Notes under the pieces: model-generated
What the model saw: the letters and a program-made list of their open reading frames with translations, nothing else
What the model was told of the DNA's origin: nothing
The model's database searches: none
Position numbers and translations under genes: made by a program
Source: JAOPZW01 sp963803375
Lineage (GTDB): Bacteria; Actinomycetota; Thermoleophilia; Solirubrobacterales; Solirubrobacteraceae
DNA: 64,000 nucleotides
Direction: 5' to 3'
Assembly: GCA_963803375.1 (NCBI GenBank)
Contig: CAWDMB010000012.1
Location: 124,001 to 188,000, forward strand
Part shown: positions 33,048 through 42,113 of the stretch, one piece after another
Position numbering within the stretch: the stretch's first letter is position 1
Layout of the letters: each line of letters begins with the position of its first letter

Positions 33048-33503
33048 ATGCACCTCGCCCCCGGCCGGCCGGTCCCCGATCTCGCCGTCGAGGCCTATGT
33101 TCGCGACGCCGACGGCCCCGTCGCCTTCCGTCTCTCCGACCTGCGGCCCCGGTGGCTCGTGCTGACGGTCGGAGCGCGCGTCTGCGAGCTCGCCGAGCTC
33201 GCCGAGCTCGCGCGGGACTTCGCCGACGCCGACGCCGTCGTCGTGGCCGCCACGGCCGACGGCCACGCGGAGCTCGCCGCGCTCATGGAGGACGAGCCCG
33301 CCCTCGGGGACGTCGCCTTCCCGGTCATCGCCGACCCGACCGGCGCCGTGCCGATGGCCGTGCGCCGCCGTCGCGTAGTCGTCGTCGCCGACCCCGACGG
33401 GATCGTCCGCCAGGCCGCCGTCGTCGACCGCCCCGCCGCGGAGCTCCTGCGCAGCGTCCGCGCGCTGCGGGCGCGCCACGACGGGCTGCGGCTGGCCGCC
33501 TGA
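33048..33503 (+). CDS. Peroxiredoxin/redoxin-like thioredoxin-fold protein
   Basis: The product is 151 residues from an ATG preceded by GGGAGG. The AhpC/TSA-like layout is APGRPVPDLAVEAYVRDADG, LSDLRPRWLVLTVGARVCEL, AELAELARDFADADAVVVAA, FPVIADPTGAVPMAVR, VVVADPDGIVR. The peroxidatic Cys would be Cys 46 in GARVCELAEL, but the Pro and Thr of the usual PxxTxxC site are not in place. No resolving Cys is seen, so it is a degenerate or 1-Cys type. It may be a thiol peroxidase or a structural relative. Confidence 0.7.
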   Translation: MHLAPGRPVPDLAVEAYVRDADGPVAFRLSDLRPRWLVLTVGARVCELAELAELARDFADADAVVVAATADGHAELAALMEDEPALGDVAFPVIADPTGAVPMAVRRRRVVVVADPDGIVRQAAVVDRPAAELLRSVRALRARHDGLRLAA

Positions 33504-33549
33504 CGCCCGCGTCGCGCTGCGGGGGGCCCACTAGCAGCGGACCGGTGCC

Positions 33550-35904
33550 TCAGCCGGCGCCGGGCGTCACGCGATAGGCATCGAAGACCGAGTCGATGTT
33601 GCGCAGCCGCGTGACGGTCTGCTTGAGCGCCTGCGTGTCGGCCACCTCGATCACGAAGCGGTTCTGGACCATCGGCGAGGAGACCGTGCAGCGGGCCTCG
33701 ACGATGTTGGCGCCCGACTCGGCGAACGTCCGCGAGAGGTCCTCGAGCAGCCGATGGCGGTCCCACGCGTCGACCTGCAGCTCGACCTTGAAGGCGGTCT
33801 CGTGGTCGCCCTCCCAGTGCACGTGCACGAAGCGCTCGGGATCCTTGCGCAGCGCCGCGGTGTTCGGGCAGTCGTCGCGGTGGATCGTGATCCCGCGCCC
33901 GAGCGACACGTAGCCGACGATCGGGTCGCCGGGAACCGGCCGGCAGCACTTGGCCATCCGCAGCATGACGTCGTCGACGCCCTCGACGCGGATGCCGTAC
34001 GAGCCGCTCGACCCCGTCGGCTGGCGGCGCTGGCGGCGTTCGGAGACGAGCGACTCGGCGGTCGTTGCCTCCTTCTCCGCGGCCTCGCCCTGCTTGAGAC
34101 GCTGCAGGACCTTGTTGACGACGACCTTCGCCGAGATCTTGGCCCCGCCGAGGGCGATGTAGAAGTCGTCGGCCTTGCGGAAGCCCATCTCGCGGATGAC
34201 GTCGGCGAGCAGCGGCGACCCGGTGATCTTCTGGGCCGGCAGGCCGGCCTTCTGGAGCTGCTGCTGCAGGAGCGCGCGGCCCTGGTGCTCGGTGTCCTCG
34301 CGCGACTCGGCCTTGAACCACTGCTTGATCTTGTTGCGCGCACGCGTCGTCTTGACGACCGCGAGCCAGTCGCGCGACGGGCCGCGCTCGCGCTTGCTCG
34401 TGAGGACCTCGACGATGTCGCCCGACCTGAGCTGGTAGGTGAGCGGGACGATCTTGCCGTTGACCTTCGCCCCCACGCAGCGGTGGCCGAGCTCGGTGTG
34501 AATCTCGTAGGCGAAGTCCAGCGGCGTGGCCCCGCCCGCCAGCGACTTGACCTCGCCCTTCGGCGTGAAGACGAAGACCTCCTCGTCGAAGAGGTCGACC
34601 TTCAGGTGCTCCATGAACTCCTTGGGGTCCTGGAGCTCTTGCTGCCAGTCGAGCATCGAGCGCAGCCACTTGAGCTTCTGCTCGCCCTGGGGGGCGGGCT
34701 TGCCGCGCGCGCCCTCCTTGTAGATCCAGTGCGCGGCGACGCCGAGCTCGGCCATGTCGTGCATCTCGCGCGTGCGGATCTGGATCTCCAGCGGCAGCCC
34801 CTCGGGTCCGATCACCGTCGTGTGCAGCGATTGGTACATGTTGAACTTCGGCATCGCGACGAAGTCCTTGAAACGCCCGGGCAGCGGCTTCCACAGCGAG
34901 TGGATGACGCCGACCGCGCCGTAGCAGTCCTTCACCGAGTCGACGATGACCCGCATGGCCGTGAGGTCGTAGATCTCGTTGAACTCGCGGCCCTTCTTGG
35001 TCATCTTCGAGTAGATCGAGTAGAAGTGCTTCGCGCGCCCGGAGATCTCCGCGCGGATGCCGAGCCCGTCGAGCTCGCGGCCGAGCTCCTCGCCGGCGCC
35101 GTGCACGTAGTCCTCGCGCTCGGTGCGCTGCTGGTTGACCAGCCCCTTGATCTCCTGGTACTTGCGCGGGTGCAGGGCGGCGAACGCGAGGTCCTCGAGC
35201 TCCCACTTGATCGCGTGGATGCCGAGGCGGTGCGCGATCGGCGCGTAGATCTCCAGGGTCTCCTTGGCCTTGTCGATCTGCTTCTGCTTGGCCAGCGCCG
35301 CGATCGTGCGCATGTTGTGCAGGCGATCGGCGAGCTTGATGAGGATGACCCGGATGTCCGTGGCCATCGCGACCATCATCTTGCGGTAGTTCTCGGCCTG
35401 GGCCTCGTCGCGGCTCGTGAACGTGATCCCGGTGAGCTTCGTGACGCCGTCGACGAGCGTCGCGACCTCGTCGCCGAAGCGCTCGCGGACCTCCTCGAGC
35501 GACGCGCTCGTGTCCTCGACGGTGTCGTGCAGCAGGGCGGCGCACAGCGTCTCGGTGTCGAGGCGCATCCCGGCGCAGATCTTCGCCACGCCGACCGGGT
35601 GGGTGATGAAGTCCTCGCCGGACTTGCGGCGCTGGTCGGCGTGGTGCTCGCAGGCGAAGAGGAACGCGTCCTCCACGCGCCCGCGGTCGATCTCGACCGC
35701 GGCGTCGTCAGCGTGCTCCTCGACGATCGCGAAGAGGTCGCCGAGCAGGCGGCGCTCGGCGCGCGTGAGATCGGCGCTGCCGACCGGTGCGTGCGCGCCG
35801 GTGTGCTCGAGCTCGCCGACCGTCGCGCGCTCGGCCGTCACGGGCGGGCGCGAGCGGCCGCCGGTGGCGCGGGGGCCGGTACGCGTGTCCGCCTCGGAGG
35901 CCAT
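33550..35904 (-). CDS. relA: RelA/SpoT bifunctional (p)ppGpp synthetase/hydrolase
   Basis: The product is 784 residues. In order: an HD hydrolase domain (HADQRRKSGEDFITHPVGVA, LLHDTVEDT, LADRLHNMRT), the synthetase domain (FYSIYSKMTKKGREFNEIYD, LTAMRVIVD, MPKFNMYQSLHTTVIG), a TGS domain (VFVFTPKGEVKSLAGGATPL), a zinc-finger-like region (MAKCCRPVPGDPIVGYVS) and a C-terminal ACT domain. The intact HD motif suggests both synthesis and hydrolysis of (p)ppGpp. It controls the stringent response. It follows recJ in the same direction, part of the conserved secDF-recJ-relA block. Confidence 0.96.
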   Translation of the reverse strand: MASEADTRTGPRATGGRSRPPVTAERATVGELEHTGAHAPVGSADLTRAERRLLGDLFAIVEEHADDAAVEIDRGRVEDAFLFACEHHADQRRKSGEDFITHPVGVAKICAGMRLDTETLCAALLHDTVEDTSASLEEVRERFGDEVATLVDGVTKLTGITFTSRDEAQAENYRKMMVAMATDIRVILIKLADRLHNMRTIAALAKQKQIDKAKETLEIYAPIAHRLGIHAIKWELEDLAFAALHPRKYQEIKGLVNQQRTEREDYVHGAGEELGRELDGLGIRAEISGRAKHFYSIYSKMTKKGREFNEIYDLTAMRVIVDSVKDCYGAVGVIHSLWKPLPGRFKDFVAMPKFNMYQSLHTTVIGPEGLPLEIQIRTREMHDMAELGVAAHWIYKEGARGKPAPQGEQKLKWLRSMLDWQQELQDPKEFMEHLKVDLFDEEVFVFTPKGEVKSLAGGATPLDFAYEIHTELGHRCVGAKVNGKIVPLTYQLRSGDIVEVLTSKRERGPSRDWLAVVKTTRARNKIKQWFKAESREDTEHQGRALLQQQLQKAGLPAQKITGSPLLADVIREMGFRKADDFYIALGGAKISAKVVVNKVLQRLKQGEAAEKEATTAESLVSERRQRRQPTGSSGSYGIRVEGVDDVMLRMAKCCRPVPGDPIVGYVSLGRGITIHRDDCPNTAALRKDPERFVHVHWEGDHETAFKVELQVDAWDRHRLLEDLSRTFAESGANIVEARCTVSSPMVQNRFVIEVADTQALKQTVTRLRNIDSVFDAYRVTPGAG

Positions 35905-35919
35905 CGTCCAAGGGTACCC

Positions 35920-35975
35920 GAGCCCCGGACGCCCTCCGCCGGGCGGCGGCGGCGGAGCCCCGGACGCCCTCCGCC
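35920..35975. repeat. Two 21-base direct repeats able to form a hairpin, between recJ and relA
   Basis: GAGCCCCGGACGCCCTCCGC-C occurs at 35920-35940 and 35955-35975. The end of the first copy (CTCCGCC) can also pair with GGCGGAG just before the second, giving a stem over a GC loop. It lies in the leader of relA and just after the recJ stop. It could be a processing or attenuation site, or simple slippage. Confidence 0.6.
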
Positions 35976-35980
35976 GCCCG

Positions 35981-38350
35981 CTACGCGGCCCTCGCCGCCG
36001 TGCGCCCGCCCGCGAGCCACGAGCGGCCCTCGGCGCGCCGCGCGGCCCACGCGCGGAACGCCTCCGAGCGCTCGAGCTCCGTCCGCGCGGTGGCGACGAC
36101 GCGGGCCGTCCTGGTCGTCGGATCCACGGTCACGAGCCCGAGCTCGGCCAGCACGCGCAGGACCCGGCCGGCCGTGGCGGGGACGGGCACGGCCGCGAGG
36201 GCGCCGTCGAGGCCCGCGTCGCGCACGCCGCGGAACGCCTGCGCCGCCGGGGCGCGCAGCGCGCAGTCCTGCTCGAGCGCGGCGAGCGCGAAGGCGATCT
36301 CGGCCTCGCCCCACGCAAGCACGAAGCGCCCGTCGACGAGCGCAGCCTGGGCGGCGGCGGCGGGCGGGTCGAGCGCGACCACGTGGGCCGCGCCGCCGGC
36401 GAGCGCGGGGTCGCGCTCCAGCGCCGTCCACGAGGCGAGTGCGAAGCCGCCGAGCCGCCCGGCGAGATGCCGGCGCCGGGCCCGCGCGTCGGCGCAGAGG
36501 ACGAGCACGGGCTCGCCCGTGGCGACGAGCGCCGCGATGACGCCCGCCGCACCGCCGCCGCGGCGGTCGCGCCCGGGGCGGCCGGGCGGGTCCGCCGAGG
36601 CGGCGGGCAGCGGTGCCTCGAGCTCCGCCAGCATGCCGGCCACGGGCTCCTCGGGCTCGCCGGCGAGGACGGCCGCAGGCGGCTCGGGCGGCTGGGCGCA
36701 GCGCAGCACGAGCCGCGGCTCGACCGCCCCGCCCCACTCGTTGAGCTCGAGCCCGACGACCGCGTCGAGCGCCTCGCCGTCGGGGAGCGTCGACGTCCCG
36801 AACGCGACCGCCCGCGCCCGGTGGCCGCCCGCTTCGAGCGTGAAGCGCAGGTGGCGCCCCTCCCCCATCGTCCGCGGGTCGGCGAGCCGCGCGGCGGGCA
36901 CGAGCAGCGTCGGCTCGGGATTGGCAGTCCCGAAGGGCGCGAGCGCCTCGAGCTCCTCGGCCAGGCCGAGCCCGAGCTCGTCGCCGGCGACGACCGCGTC
37001 GACGCGCTCGCCGCGGACGAGGTCCGCCGGCGCGAGCACGGCCCGCGCGTGGCCGGCGAACGCCGCGCGGAAGGCGTCGAGCTCCTCGCGGCGCACCGTG
37101 CACCCGGCCGCCGCGCGGTGCCCGCCGTGGCGGGCGAGATGCGCCGCGCACGCGTCGAGGCCGCCGAGCAGGTCGAAGGCGGGGATCGAGCGCCCCGAGC
37201 CGATGCCCTGCTCGCCCTCGAGGGCGACCAGGACGCAAGGCCGGTGATGGCGCTCGGCGATCCGCGAGGCGACGATGCCGATGACCCCCGGGTGCCAGTC
37301 CTCGCCGGCCAGGACGTAGGCCGGGGCCTCGCCGGCCTCGGCGACGAGGCGCTCGGCCTCGAAGAGGATGCGTGTCTCGACGTGGCGCCGCTCGGCGTTG
37401 GCCGCGTCGAGCTCCTCCGCGACCGCCGTGGCCCGCTCGGGATCCTCGGTGAGGACGAGCTCGAGGCCGGCATCGGCGCGATACAGCCGGCCGGCGGCGT
37501 TCAGGCGCGGGGCCAGCCTGAAGCCGATCGCGCGCACGTCGAGCCCGCCCGGGTCCACGCGGGCGACGCGCATGAGCGCGCGCAGCCCGGGCTTCGTCGT
37601 CGCCCGCAGCGCGCGCAGCCCCTCGCGCACGAGCCGCCGGTTCTCGCCGAGCAGCGGCACGCAGTCGGCGACGGTGGCGAGCGCGACGAGGTCGAGGTCG
37701 GCGTCGGCCTGCGCCGGTTCGCCGCCCGCGCCCGCGTGCAGCGCGGCCGCGAGCTTGTAGGCGACGCCGGTCGCGCAGAGCTCGCGGCACGGGTAGCCGC
37801 CGACGGCGGGATGGACGAGCGGGGCGTCGGGCAGGCGCCCGTCGGCGCGCGGCGCGTGGTGGTCGGTGACGACGACGTCGAGCCCGAGCGCGCGCGCCCG
37901 CGCGACCTCGTCGACCGCGGTGATCGCGCAGTCGGCCGTGACCAGCAGCGCCGTGCCGCGCGCCGCGAGCCGCTCGACGGTCGCCGCGGCGAGGCCGTAG
38001 CCGTCGGCGGTGCGGCTCGGCAGATACCAGTCGGCGTCGGCGCCGAGCGCGCGCAGGGCGCTGACGAGGATCGCCGTCGAGCAGATGCCGTCGGCGTCGT
38101 AGTCGCCGTGCACGGTGATCCGCGAGCCGCGCCGAACGTGCTCGAGGACGATCGCCAGCGCGGCGTCGATCCCGGCGAACGCGGCGGGGTCGTGGCACTC
38201 GTCGGCGGCCAGGAAGGCGCGCGCGGCGGCCGCGTCGCCCAGGCCTCGCCGGGCCAGCACCTGGGCGAGCGCGAACGAGACCCCGAGCTCGCCCTCGAGC
38301 GCCCGGACCGCAGCGAGGGGCACGGGGGCGATGTCGAGGCGGGCGGGCAC
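35981..38350 (-). CDS. recJ: Single-stranded-DNA exonuclease RecJ with C-terminal extension
   Basis: The product is 789 residues from a GTG, about 210 longer than E. coli RecJ. DHH motifs are HGDYDADGICST (81-88), VTADCAITA, VVTDHHAP, LATVADCVPL, GFRLAPRLNAAGR; the DHHA1 part has GHRAAAGCTV. The enzyme degrades single strands 5' to 3' in recombination and mismatch or base-excision repair. Residues beyond about 570 (VLVLCADARARRRHLAGRLG, HVVALDPPAAAAQAALV) look like a Rossmann-type domain of unknown role. It lies between the small membrane protein gene and relA. Confidence 0.93.
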   Translation of the reverse strand: MPARLDIAPVPLAAVRALEGELGVSFALAQVLARRGLGDAAAARAFLAADECHDPAAFAGIDAALAIVLEHVRRGSRITVHGDYDADGICSTAILVSALRALGADADWYLPSRTADGYGLAAATVERLAARGTALLVTADCAITAVDEVARARALGLDVVVTDHHAPRADGRLPDAPLVHPAVGGYPCRELCATGVAYKLAAALHAGAGGEPAQADADLDLVALATVADCVPLLGENRRLVREGLRALRATTKPGLRALMRVARVDPGGLDVRAIGFRLAPRLNAAGRLYRADAGLELVLTEDPERATAVAEELDAANAERRHVETRILFEAERLVAEAGEAPAYVLAGEDWHPGVIGIVASRIAERHHRPCVLVALEGEQGIGSGRSIPAFDLLGGLDACAAHLARHGGHRAAAGCTVRREELDAFRAAFAGHARAVLAPADLVRGERVDAVVAGDELGLGLAEELEALAPFGTANPEPTLLVPAARLADPRTMGEGRHLRFTLEAGGHRARAVAFGTSTLPDGEALDAVVGLELNEWGGAVEPRLVLRCAQPPEPPAAVLAGEPEEPVAGMLAELEAPLPAASADPPGRPGRDRRGGGAAGVIAALVATGEPVLVLCADARARRRHLAGRLGGFALASWTALERDPALAGGAAHVVALDPPAAAAQAALVDGRFVLAWGEAEIAFALAALEQDCALRAPAAQAFRGVRDAGLDGALAAVPVPATAGRVLRVLAELGLVTVDPTTRTARVVATARTELERSEAFRAWAARRAEGRSWLAGGRTAARAA

Positions 38351-38420
38351 GGGCCGCCGACCCTAGGCGCGCGCCCCGACGGAACGGCGGAGGGGCCGGC
38401 CGTCGGCCGCCGCGGGCGGC

Positions 38421-38693
38421 CTACAGCTCGAGCGCCGCGTTGCCGCGCCGGATGCCCTCGAGGTACATCGCGGCGATGCCGGCGACCGCGCCTGGGATCG
38501 CCTCGAGCGCGGTGAGGACGTGGGTCTCGCTCTGGCCGGGGATCGTGAAGCCGTTGACGATGAACCCGAACACGAACGAGCCCACGAGCGCCCCGAGGAA
38601 GGCCCCGACGATCCCGCCGAAGAAGCGGTCGGGCAGGAAGATCGTGAAGTGCCAGAGGGCGAGGCCCATCATGATCCAGGCGAGCGCGCCCAT
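38421..38693 (-). CDS. Small membrane protein downstream of secDF
   Basis: The product is 90 residues. Three hydrophobic stretches are visible: LAWIMMGLALWHFTIFLP, FGGIVGAFLGALVGSFVFGF and a weaker ALEAIPGAVAGIAAMYLEG. The glycine-rich middle recalls transglycosylase-associated (GlsB/YeaQ) proteins, but the match is partial. The ATG overlaps the secDF stop by one base (TGATG), so it is co-translated with secDF. A link to protein export is possible but unproven. Confidence 0.75.
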   Translation of the reverse strand: MGALAWIMMGLALWHFTIFLPDRFFGGIVGAFLGALVGSFVFGFIVNGFTIPGQSETHVLTALEAIPGAVAGIAAMYLEGIRRGNAALEL

Positions 38694-41605
38694 CAGCGGC
38701 TCCTTCCGTGGCGGCGGTTGCGGGGCCGGCGCGGCTTGTCGCGCTTCTTGTCGTCCTTGAGCACGAGGTCCTCGGGGCCGAGGTCGGCGGTGGGGTCCGG
38801 CTCGGGCGCCGGCGCGGGCGGCGCAGGGGCGTCGTCGGCCTCGGGCTCGGCCGTCGCGGTGCGCCCCTTGGGCGTCTCGGCGTGCAGGTCGCGAACCATC
38901 GCGTCGAAGTCGTCCTTGGCGACCGTGCGCTGCGGGTCCTCGGGCTCGGTGATCCGGCGGGCGCGCCGCTCGCGCTCGGGCGGCGCGACGTCCACCGGCG
39001 CGCCGGTGGTCGCCACGGCGTAGGCGGGCACCAGGCCGCCGTGGCCCGCGGCGATCCGCGAGCGGCGGCGCTCGTAGACGGCCTCGCGCTCCTTCCAGTG
39101 CGTGAGCACCGGCGAGGCGATGAAGACCGAGGAGTAGGTGCCCGATGCCACGCCGACGATCAGCGCGAACGCGAAGTCCTTGAGCGTCTCGCCGCCGAAG
39201 AGGTAGAGCGCGACGATCGGCAGCAACGTGCAGAACGACGTCGCCAGCGAGCGCGTGAGGACCTCGCTCATCGAGCGGTTGACGATCTGCGAGAAGGCGG
39301 CGCGCGGCATCCGCGGCACGTTCTCGCGCACGCGGTCGAAGACGATGATCGTGTCGTAGAGGGAGTAGCCGAGGATCGTGAGCAGCGCCGCGACCGTCGA
39401 CGTCGTCACCTCCCGGCCGGTGAGCGCGTAGACGCCGCTCGTGATCAGCAGGTCGTGCATGAGCGCGATCAGCACGGGCACCGCGTACTTCCACTCGAAG
39501 CGCAGCGCGATGTAGAGCGAGATGACGATCAGCGACGCGATGATCGCGATCGTCGCGCTGCGGGCCACGGTCCGGCCGAACGTCGGGCCGATCGTGTCGA
39601 ACGAGAACGACCGCGTCCCGAAGCTCCGCTGCAGGTCGCGCTCGACGCCGTTGGCCTCTCCGCCGGTCAGCGTCTCCGTGGAGATCTGGAAGCCGTTGCC
39701 GCTCTTGACGTCCCTGCCGCTCAGCCGCTGGATCTCGGCGCCGGGCTGGCCGGCCCGCGCGAGCACCGAGCGCACGCCGTCCTCGTCGGCCGGGCGGACG
39801 AGCTCGGTCTGGATCCGCGTGCCGGACTCGAAGTCGATCCCGAAGTTCAGCCCCTTGCCGCCGACGGCCAGGGCGCCGATGAGCAGGATGATCCCGGAGG
39901 CCGAGAAGAACCACTTCGAGGCGCCCATGAAGTCGAAGCGCTCCCACCAGCGGTGCGAGCGCCCGCTGCCGAGCGCGCTCGGGTGGGTGATCAGCCGCGA
40001 GCGGCCCATCGTCCCGAGCACGGCCTGCGTGAGCAGGACCGCGGTCAGGAACGAGACCAGCGTGCCGATTCCGAGCGTGAAGGCGAAGCCCTTGACGCCC
40101 GCGGTGGCGAGGATGAAGAGGATGAACGCCACCATGAACGTCACGACGTTCGCGTCGACGATCGCCGACAGGCCCTTGCGGTAGCCGGTGGCGATCGCGG
40201 CCGGCACGGAGCGCCCGCCGCGGATCTCCTCCTTGACGCGCTCGAAGATCACGATGTTCGCGTCGGCCGCGACGCCGATCGTGAGGATCAGGCCCGCGAT
40301 CCCCGGCAGCGTCATCGTGATCGGGATCAGCTTGATCAGCGCGAAGAAGTAGATCGCGTAGACGACGAGCGCCCCGACCGCGATCAGCCCGAGCACGCGG
40401 TAGAACGCGAGCAGGAAGAGCGCGACGACGATGAAGCCGGCGATGCCGGCGACGAGGCCCTGGTCGAGCGCCTGCTTGCCGAGCGTGGCCGAGACCTGCG
40501 ACGAGGAGATCAGCTCGAGCCGGATCGGCAGCGCGCCGGTCTTCAGGAGGTTGGCCAGGCGCTGGGCGGACTTGATCGTGAAGCCGCCCGAGATCCGCGA
40601 GCCGTCGCGCCCGTCGATGCCGTCCGGGTTGTCGCGCCAGGAGATGAACGGCGCGGAGATGAGCTCGTTGTCCAGCACGATCGCGAAGTGCTGGAAGCTC
40701 GCCTGCTCGTTGGCGCCCGGGATGAACGACTCCTGGCCGCGCTGGGCGATCTGACGGGTGGTGTCCTGCCACTTGTCGCGGCCCGAGTCGGTGAACTCGA
40801 AGGTGACGTTGGGCTGGCCGCTCTCGCCGGGCGCGTTGTCGAAGTTCTGCTCGGGGTTCTTGATGTCGTTGCCGCTCAGCGCCGCCCTGTCCTGCAGGAC
40901 GTAGAAGCGGTCCGACGGCGCCTTGTCGTCGGCCGACTCGGCGCGGACGACGATCGTCCCCTGGTTGACGTGGACGATCTCGCGGCCCGGGGCGTTGACG
41001 CGGAGGCTCTTGTTCTGGGCCTCGGAGCGCAGGTCGGCCGCGGTCTCGTCGGGGCCGGCGAGGACCCGCTTGGTCTTCGTGTCGACGAGGTAGTACGCGC
41101 CCGTCGTTGTGCCGAAGTCGCGCTTGGGGCACCTCGCCGCGAGTCTCACCGCGTCGTACTGGCTGACCGCGCCGGCGCCCGACCCCGCCTGCGGCCCGCC
41201 CGTGACGTTCGCGTCCGTCGGCGCCGGCCGGCAGTTGCTGTCCAGGACGTTGGGCTCCCAGTCGTAGAAGTACAGCTGCGCGGTGGTGCCGACCTGCGAA
41301 GCCGCCTCGTCGGCGTTCTTGACGTCGGGGAGCGAGACGTCGATCTGATCGGACCCGGAGCGCTGGATCTCGGGCTCGGCCACTCCGAGCTGGTCCACGC
41401 GCTTGCGCATGATGTCGAGCGTGCGGTCGATCGCGTCGCCGGTGACCGCCGACTGCTTGGTCGGCTTGGCCTGGTAGATCAGCGAGACGCCGCCCTTGAG
41501 GTCGAGCCCCAGGCGCGTCGGCTTCGTGGCGACGACGACGAGCGACCCCGCCAGCAGGCCCGCCACGAGAAGCAGGACCAAGAGGTTGCGGCGGCGGTCG
41601 GTCAT
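38693..41605 (-). CDS. secDF: SecDF fusion, protein-export membrane protein
   Basis: The product is 970 residues. The SecD half has TM1 at the N-terminus, LGLDLKGGVSLIYQ, a large periplasmic domain with FTIKSAQRLANLLKTGALPI, and TM segments around TMTLPGIAGLILTIGVAADANIVIFERVKEE. The SecF half starts near residue 535 (WWERFDF), with LNFGIDFESGTRIQTE, ALMHDLLITSGVYALTGRE and LGYSLYDTIIVFDRVREN. It uses the proton gradient to help SecYEG pull proteins across. The last 120 residues are a charged cytoplasmic tail rich in Lys, Arg and Pro. It lies within the ruv-secDF-recJ-relA block. Confidence 0.95.
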   Translation of the reverse strand: MTDRRRNLLVLLLVAGLLAGSLVVVATKPTRLGLDLKGGVSLIYQAKPTKQSAVTGDAIDRTLDIMRKRVDQLGVAEPEIQRSGSDQIDVSLPDVKNADEAASQVGTTAQLYFYDWEPNVLDSNCRPAPTDANVTGGPQAGSGAGAVSQYDAVRLAARCPKRDFGTTTGAYYLVDTKTKRVLAGPDETAADLRSEAQNKSLRVNAPGREIVHVNQGTIVVRAESADDKAPSDRFYVLQDRAALSGNDIKNPEQNFDNAPGESGQPNVTFEFTDSGRDKWQDTTRQIAQRGQESFIPGANEQASFQHFAIVLDNELISAPFISWRDNPDGIDGRDGSRISGGFTIKSAQRLANLLKTGALPIRLELISSSQVSATLGKQALDQGLVAGIAGFIVVALFLLAFYRVLGLIAVGALVVYAIYFFALIKLIPITMTLPGIAGLILTIGVAADANIVIFERVKEEIRGGRSVPAAIATGYRKGLSAIVDANVVTFMVAFILFILATAGVKGFAFTLGIGTLVSFLTAVLLTQAVLGTMGRSRLITHPSALGSGRSHRWWERFDFMGASKWFFSASGIILLIGALAVGGKGLNFGIDFESGTRIQTELVRPADEDGVRSVLARAGQPGAEIQRLSGRDVKSGNGFQISTETLTGGEANGVERDLQRSFGTRSFSFDTIGPTFGRTVARSATIAIIASLIVISLYIALRFEWKYAVPVLIALMHDLLITSGVYALTGREVTTSTVAALLTILGYSLYDTIIVFDRVRENVPRMPRAAFSQIVNRSMSEVLTRSLATSFCTLLPIVALYLFGGETLKDFAFALIVGVASGTYSSVFIASPVLTHWKEREAVYERRRSRIAAGHGGLVPAYAVATTGAPVDVAPPERERRARRITEPEDPQRTVAKDDFDAMVRDLHAETPKGRTATAEPEADDAPAPPAPAPEPDPTADLGPEDLVLKDDKKRDKPRRPRNRRHGRSR

Positions 41606-41618
41606 CGCGGGGGGCGGG

Positions 41619-42068
41619 CTACTTGGAGGGCGTCAGGACGAGCAGCATCCCGCCGTCCTCGTCGTAGGCGGGGAACAGGTCAGCCGTCGCGCGGGCCGGC
41701 AGGTCGCCCTCCGCGTTGACCTCGACGGGCTTGCCGAGCGCCCGCACGCCCCACTCGAGCACGGTGCCGACCGGATCGTCGCCGTTGGCGAACCGCAGTC
41801 CGAGCACGTCGCGCACCTGGCGTCCGATGACCCGCTCGTCGTCGAGACCGGTGAGCTCGAACGAGCCGCGCCCGCAGCCGATGACGCGGCCCTGCGCGTC
41901 GCAGACGAAGAACGCGGCGTCGGGCGCCGGGTAGTAGTCGTCGAGCAGCTCGAAGAGGAAGCCGAATCCGCACCTCGCACAGCCCTTGGCGTGACGGCGG
42001 AAGCCGGCGGTGCGATCGCTCTCGGTCGTGCGGTTGCCGCAGTTCGGGCAGATGAACAGGTGGGCCAT
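41619..42068 (-). CDS. Zinc-ribbon plus PAS-like domain protein
   Basis: The product is 149 residues. The N-terminal ribbon is FICPNCGNRTTESDRTAGFR, then CARCGFGF. A PAS-like domain follows: DDYYPAPDAAFFVCDAQGRV, IGCGRGSFELTGLDDERVIG, RQVRDVLGL. No output domain is present. It lies between ruvB and secDF in the same direction with short gaps, the place where yajC sits in many bacteria. It may be a redox or ligand sensor that acts by protein contact. The function is unknown. Confidence 0.75.
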   Translation of the reverse strand: MAHLFICPNCGNRTTESDRTAGFRRHAKGCARCGFGFLFELLDDYYPAPDAAFFVCDAQGRVIGCGRGSFELTGLDDERVIGRQVRDVLGLRFANGDDPVGTVLEWGVRALGKPVEVNAEGDLPARATADLFPAYDEDGGMLLVLTPSK

Positions 42069-42113
42069 GCGCTGAGCACAGGGTACGCGCTGCGCGCGGG
42101 TCGGGTGCTCGGC

